Made by a program: the position numbers and the translations under genes | DNA from: JBFJVD01 sp041624375 | Lineage (GTDB): Bacteria; Chloroflexota; Anaerolineae; Anaerolineales; E44-bin32 | Length of the DNA: 6,418 bases | Assembly (NCBI GenBank): GCA_041624375.1 | Contig: JBFJVD010000177.1 | Location: 1 to 6,418, forward strand | Reading direction: 5' to 3' | In this document: positions 5,596 through 6,418 of the stretch, in pieces | Numbering within the stretch: position 1 is the first letter of the stretch | How the letters are laid out: each line of letters begins with the position of its first letter | Notes under the pieces: generated by a model | Seen by the model: the letters and a program-made list of their open reading frames with translations, nothing else | The model's database searches: none | Told to the model about the DNA's origin: nothing

Positions 5596-6418
5596 AGAAA
5601 GAGAAGGTTGTTGTACTTGGGTCTGGGCCCGCAGGGCTCACCGCTGCCCTATACGCTGCCCGGGCCAACTTGGATCCGCTGGTCGTCTCCGGCAACCAGC
5701 TGGGCGGTCAGATCTCGATCACCTGGGAAGTTGAGAACTACCCTGGCTTTCCGGAGGGCACCACGGGGCCTGAGCTGGTCGAGCGCATGCAGAAGCACGC
5801 CGAGCACTTCGGGGCGCGCATTGTCGTCGACGAGGTGACCGAGGTCAATTTCACTCGTGGCGCGCCGTTCTATCTCAAGACCCACGGTGAAGAGTACGAA
5901 GCCGACGCTGTGGTGGTGGCCACCGGCGCCTCTCCCAAGCGCCTGGGTGTGCCTGGCGAAGAGGAATTCATCGGCAGGGGGGTGTCCTTCTGCGCCACGT
6001 GCGATGGTTTCTTCTTCCGGGACAAGGAAGTGGTGGTCGTCGGCGGTGGGGACAGCGCGCTTGAAGAGGGGATCTTCCTCACCAAGTTCGCCAACCAGGT
6101 CAGTGTGATCCACCGCCGCGACAAGCTGCGGGCCAGTGACCGGCTTCAGGAGCGGGCGTTCAAGAACGAGAAGATCGACTTTATCTGGGACACCGTCGTT
6201 GAAGAGATCGTCGGCAATGGCAAGGTGGAGCGGGTGCAGCTGCGCAACGTGAAGAACGAAGAGGTCCAGGATGTGCCGATCGATGGCGTCTTCATCTTCA
6301 TCGGCCACTATCCGAATTCGGAGCTTTTCAAGGGCCAGCTGGACATGGACGAAGTCGGCTACCTGAAAGTCAACGAGAAGATGATGACCAGCGTTCCGGG
6401 CGTGTTCGCCGCCGGCGA
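5592..6418 (+). CDS. trxB: Thioredoxin reductase, NADPH-dependent (3' end outside window)
   Basis: The first 275 residues of a protein that is normally about 310 long. The enzyme passes electrons from NADPH through FAD and a Cys pair to thioredoxin in the cytoplasm. KVVVLGSGPAG (G10, G12, G15) is the FAD-binding nucleotide fold. GGQI and ENYPGF are typical of the family. The redox-active pair is C134/C137 in SFCATCDG. VVVVGGGDSALEEG (151-156) binds NADPH, and HRRDKLRAS (H174, R175, R176, R180) is the 2'-phosphate signature, which argues against ferredoxin-dependent forms. FIFIGHYPNSELF and PGVFAAG near the cut are the C-terminal FAD-contacting region. The ATG at 5592 has AAGG four bases upstream, a somewhat short spacing, which may limit initiation or favour coupling with the upstream frame. 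It follows a small Cys/His protein, probably in one transcript. All family residues visible are intact. Confidence 0.96.
   Translation, partial: MKKEKVVVLGSGPAGLTAALYAARANLDPLVVSGNQLGGQISITWEVENYPGFPEGTTGPELVERMQKHAEHFGARIVVDEVTEVNFTRGAPFYLKTHGEEYEADAVVVATGASPKRLGVPGEEEFIGRGVSFCATCDGFFFRDKEVVVVGGGDSALEEGIFLTKFANQVSVIHRRDKLRASDRLQERAFKNEKIDFIWDTVVEEIVGNGKVERVQLRNVKNEEVQDVPIDGVFIFIGHYPNSELFKGQLDMDEVGYLKVNEKMMTSVPGVFAAG

Noticed and set aside
5649..6308. Open frame of 219 codons on the - strand opposite trxB
   Set aside because: trxB carries every expected motif on the + strand; the reverse translation is His/Asp/Leu-rich shadow sequence.

Overview
The window is GC-rich and gene-dense, with every supported gene on the + strand. 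It looks like a bacterial chromosome fragment, most probably from Chloroflexota (Anaerolineae-like). This is inferred from a membrane protein joining an N-terminal TPR-like repeat, one membrane helix and a Thr/Pro linker of the TPT/TPTP type to an extracytoplasmic HExxH domain, and from a membrane/GAF/HisKA_3 sensor kinase with no receiver gene beside it. No RNA genes, CRISPR arrays, insertion sequences or phage genes were seen.

Layout. (1) 1-369: the C-terminal end of an FAD-linked oxidase resembling DprE1. (2) 356-2311: a TPR/transmembrane/zincin-like protein that starts on a GTG inside the end of gene 1, behind a clean GGAGG. (3) 2312-2420: a spacer with a 12-bp perfect palindrome and a promoter-like element whose predicted start point lies almost on the next ATG. 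(4) 2421-4823, continuing to 5233: a probable three-gene operon of a NarL-type histidine kinase, a polytopic membrane protein with remote resemblance to degenerate CPBP proteases, and a 137-aa polytopic membrane protein joined by an ATGA stop/start overlap. (5) 5234-5300: a good sigma70-type promoter. (6) 5301-5537: a 78-aa zinc-ribbon-like protein. (7) 5538-5591: a perfect 8-bp hairpin and a five-codon reading frame whose TGA overlaps the next ATG. (8) 5592-6418: thioredoxin reductase (trxB), cut by the window end.

Taken together, the right end is a thiol-redox unit (small Cys/His protein plus trxB). The middle is a membrane sensor kinase whose GGLSSPL segment recalls the quinone-binding GGxxNPF motif of RegB/PrrB. 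A redox link between these units is only inference. The least described parts are the TPR/HExxH protein, the two small membrane proteins behind the kinase, the Cys/His mini-protein next to trxB, and the leader between them.
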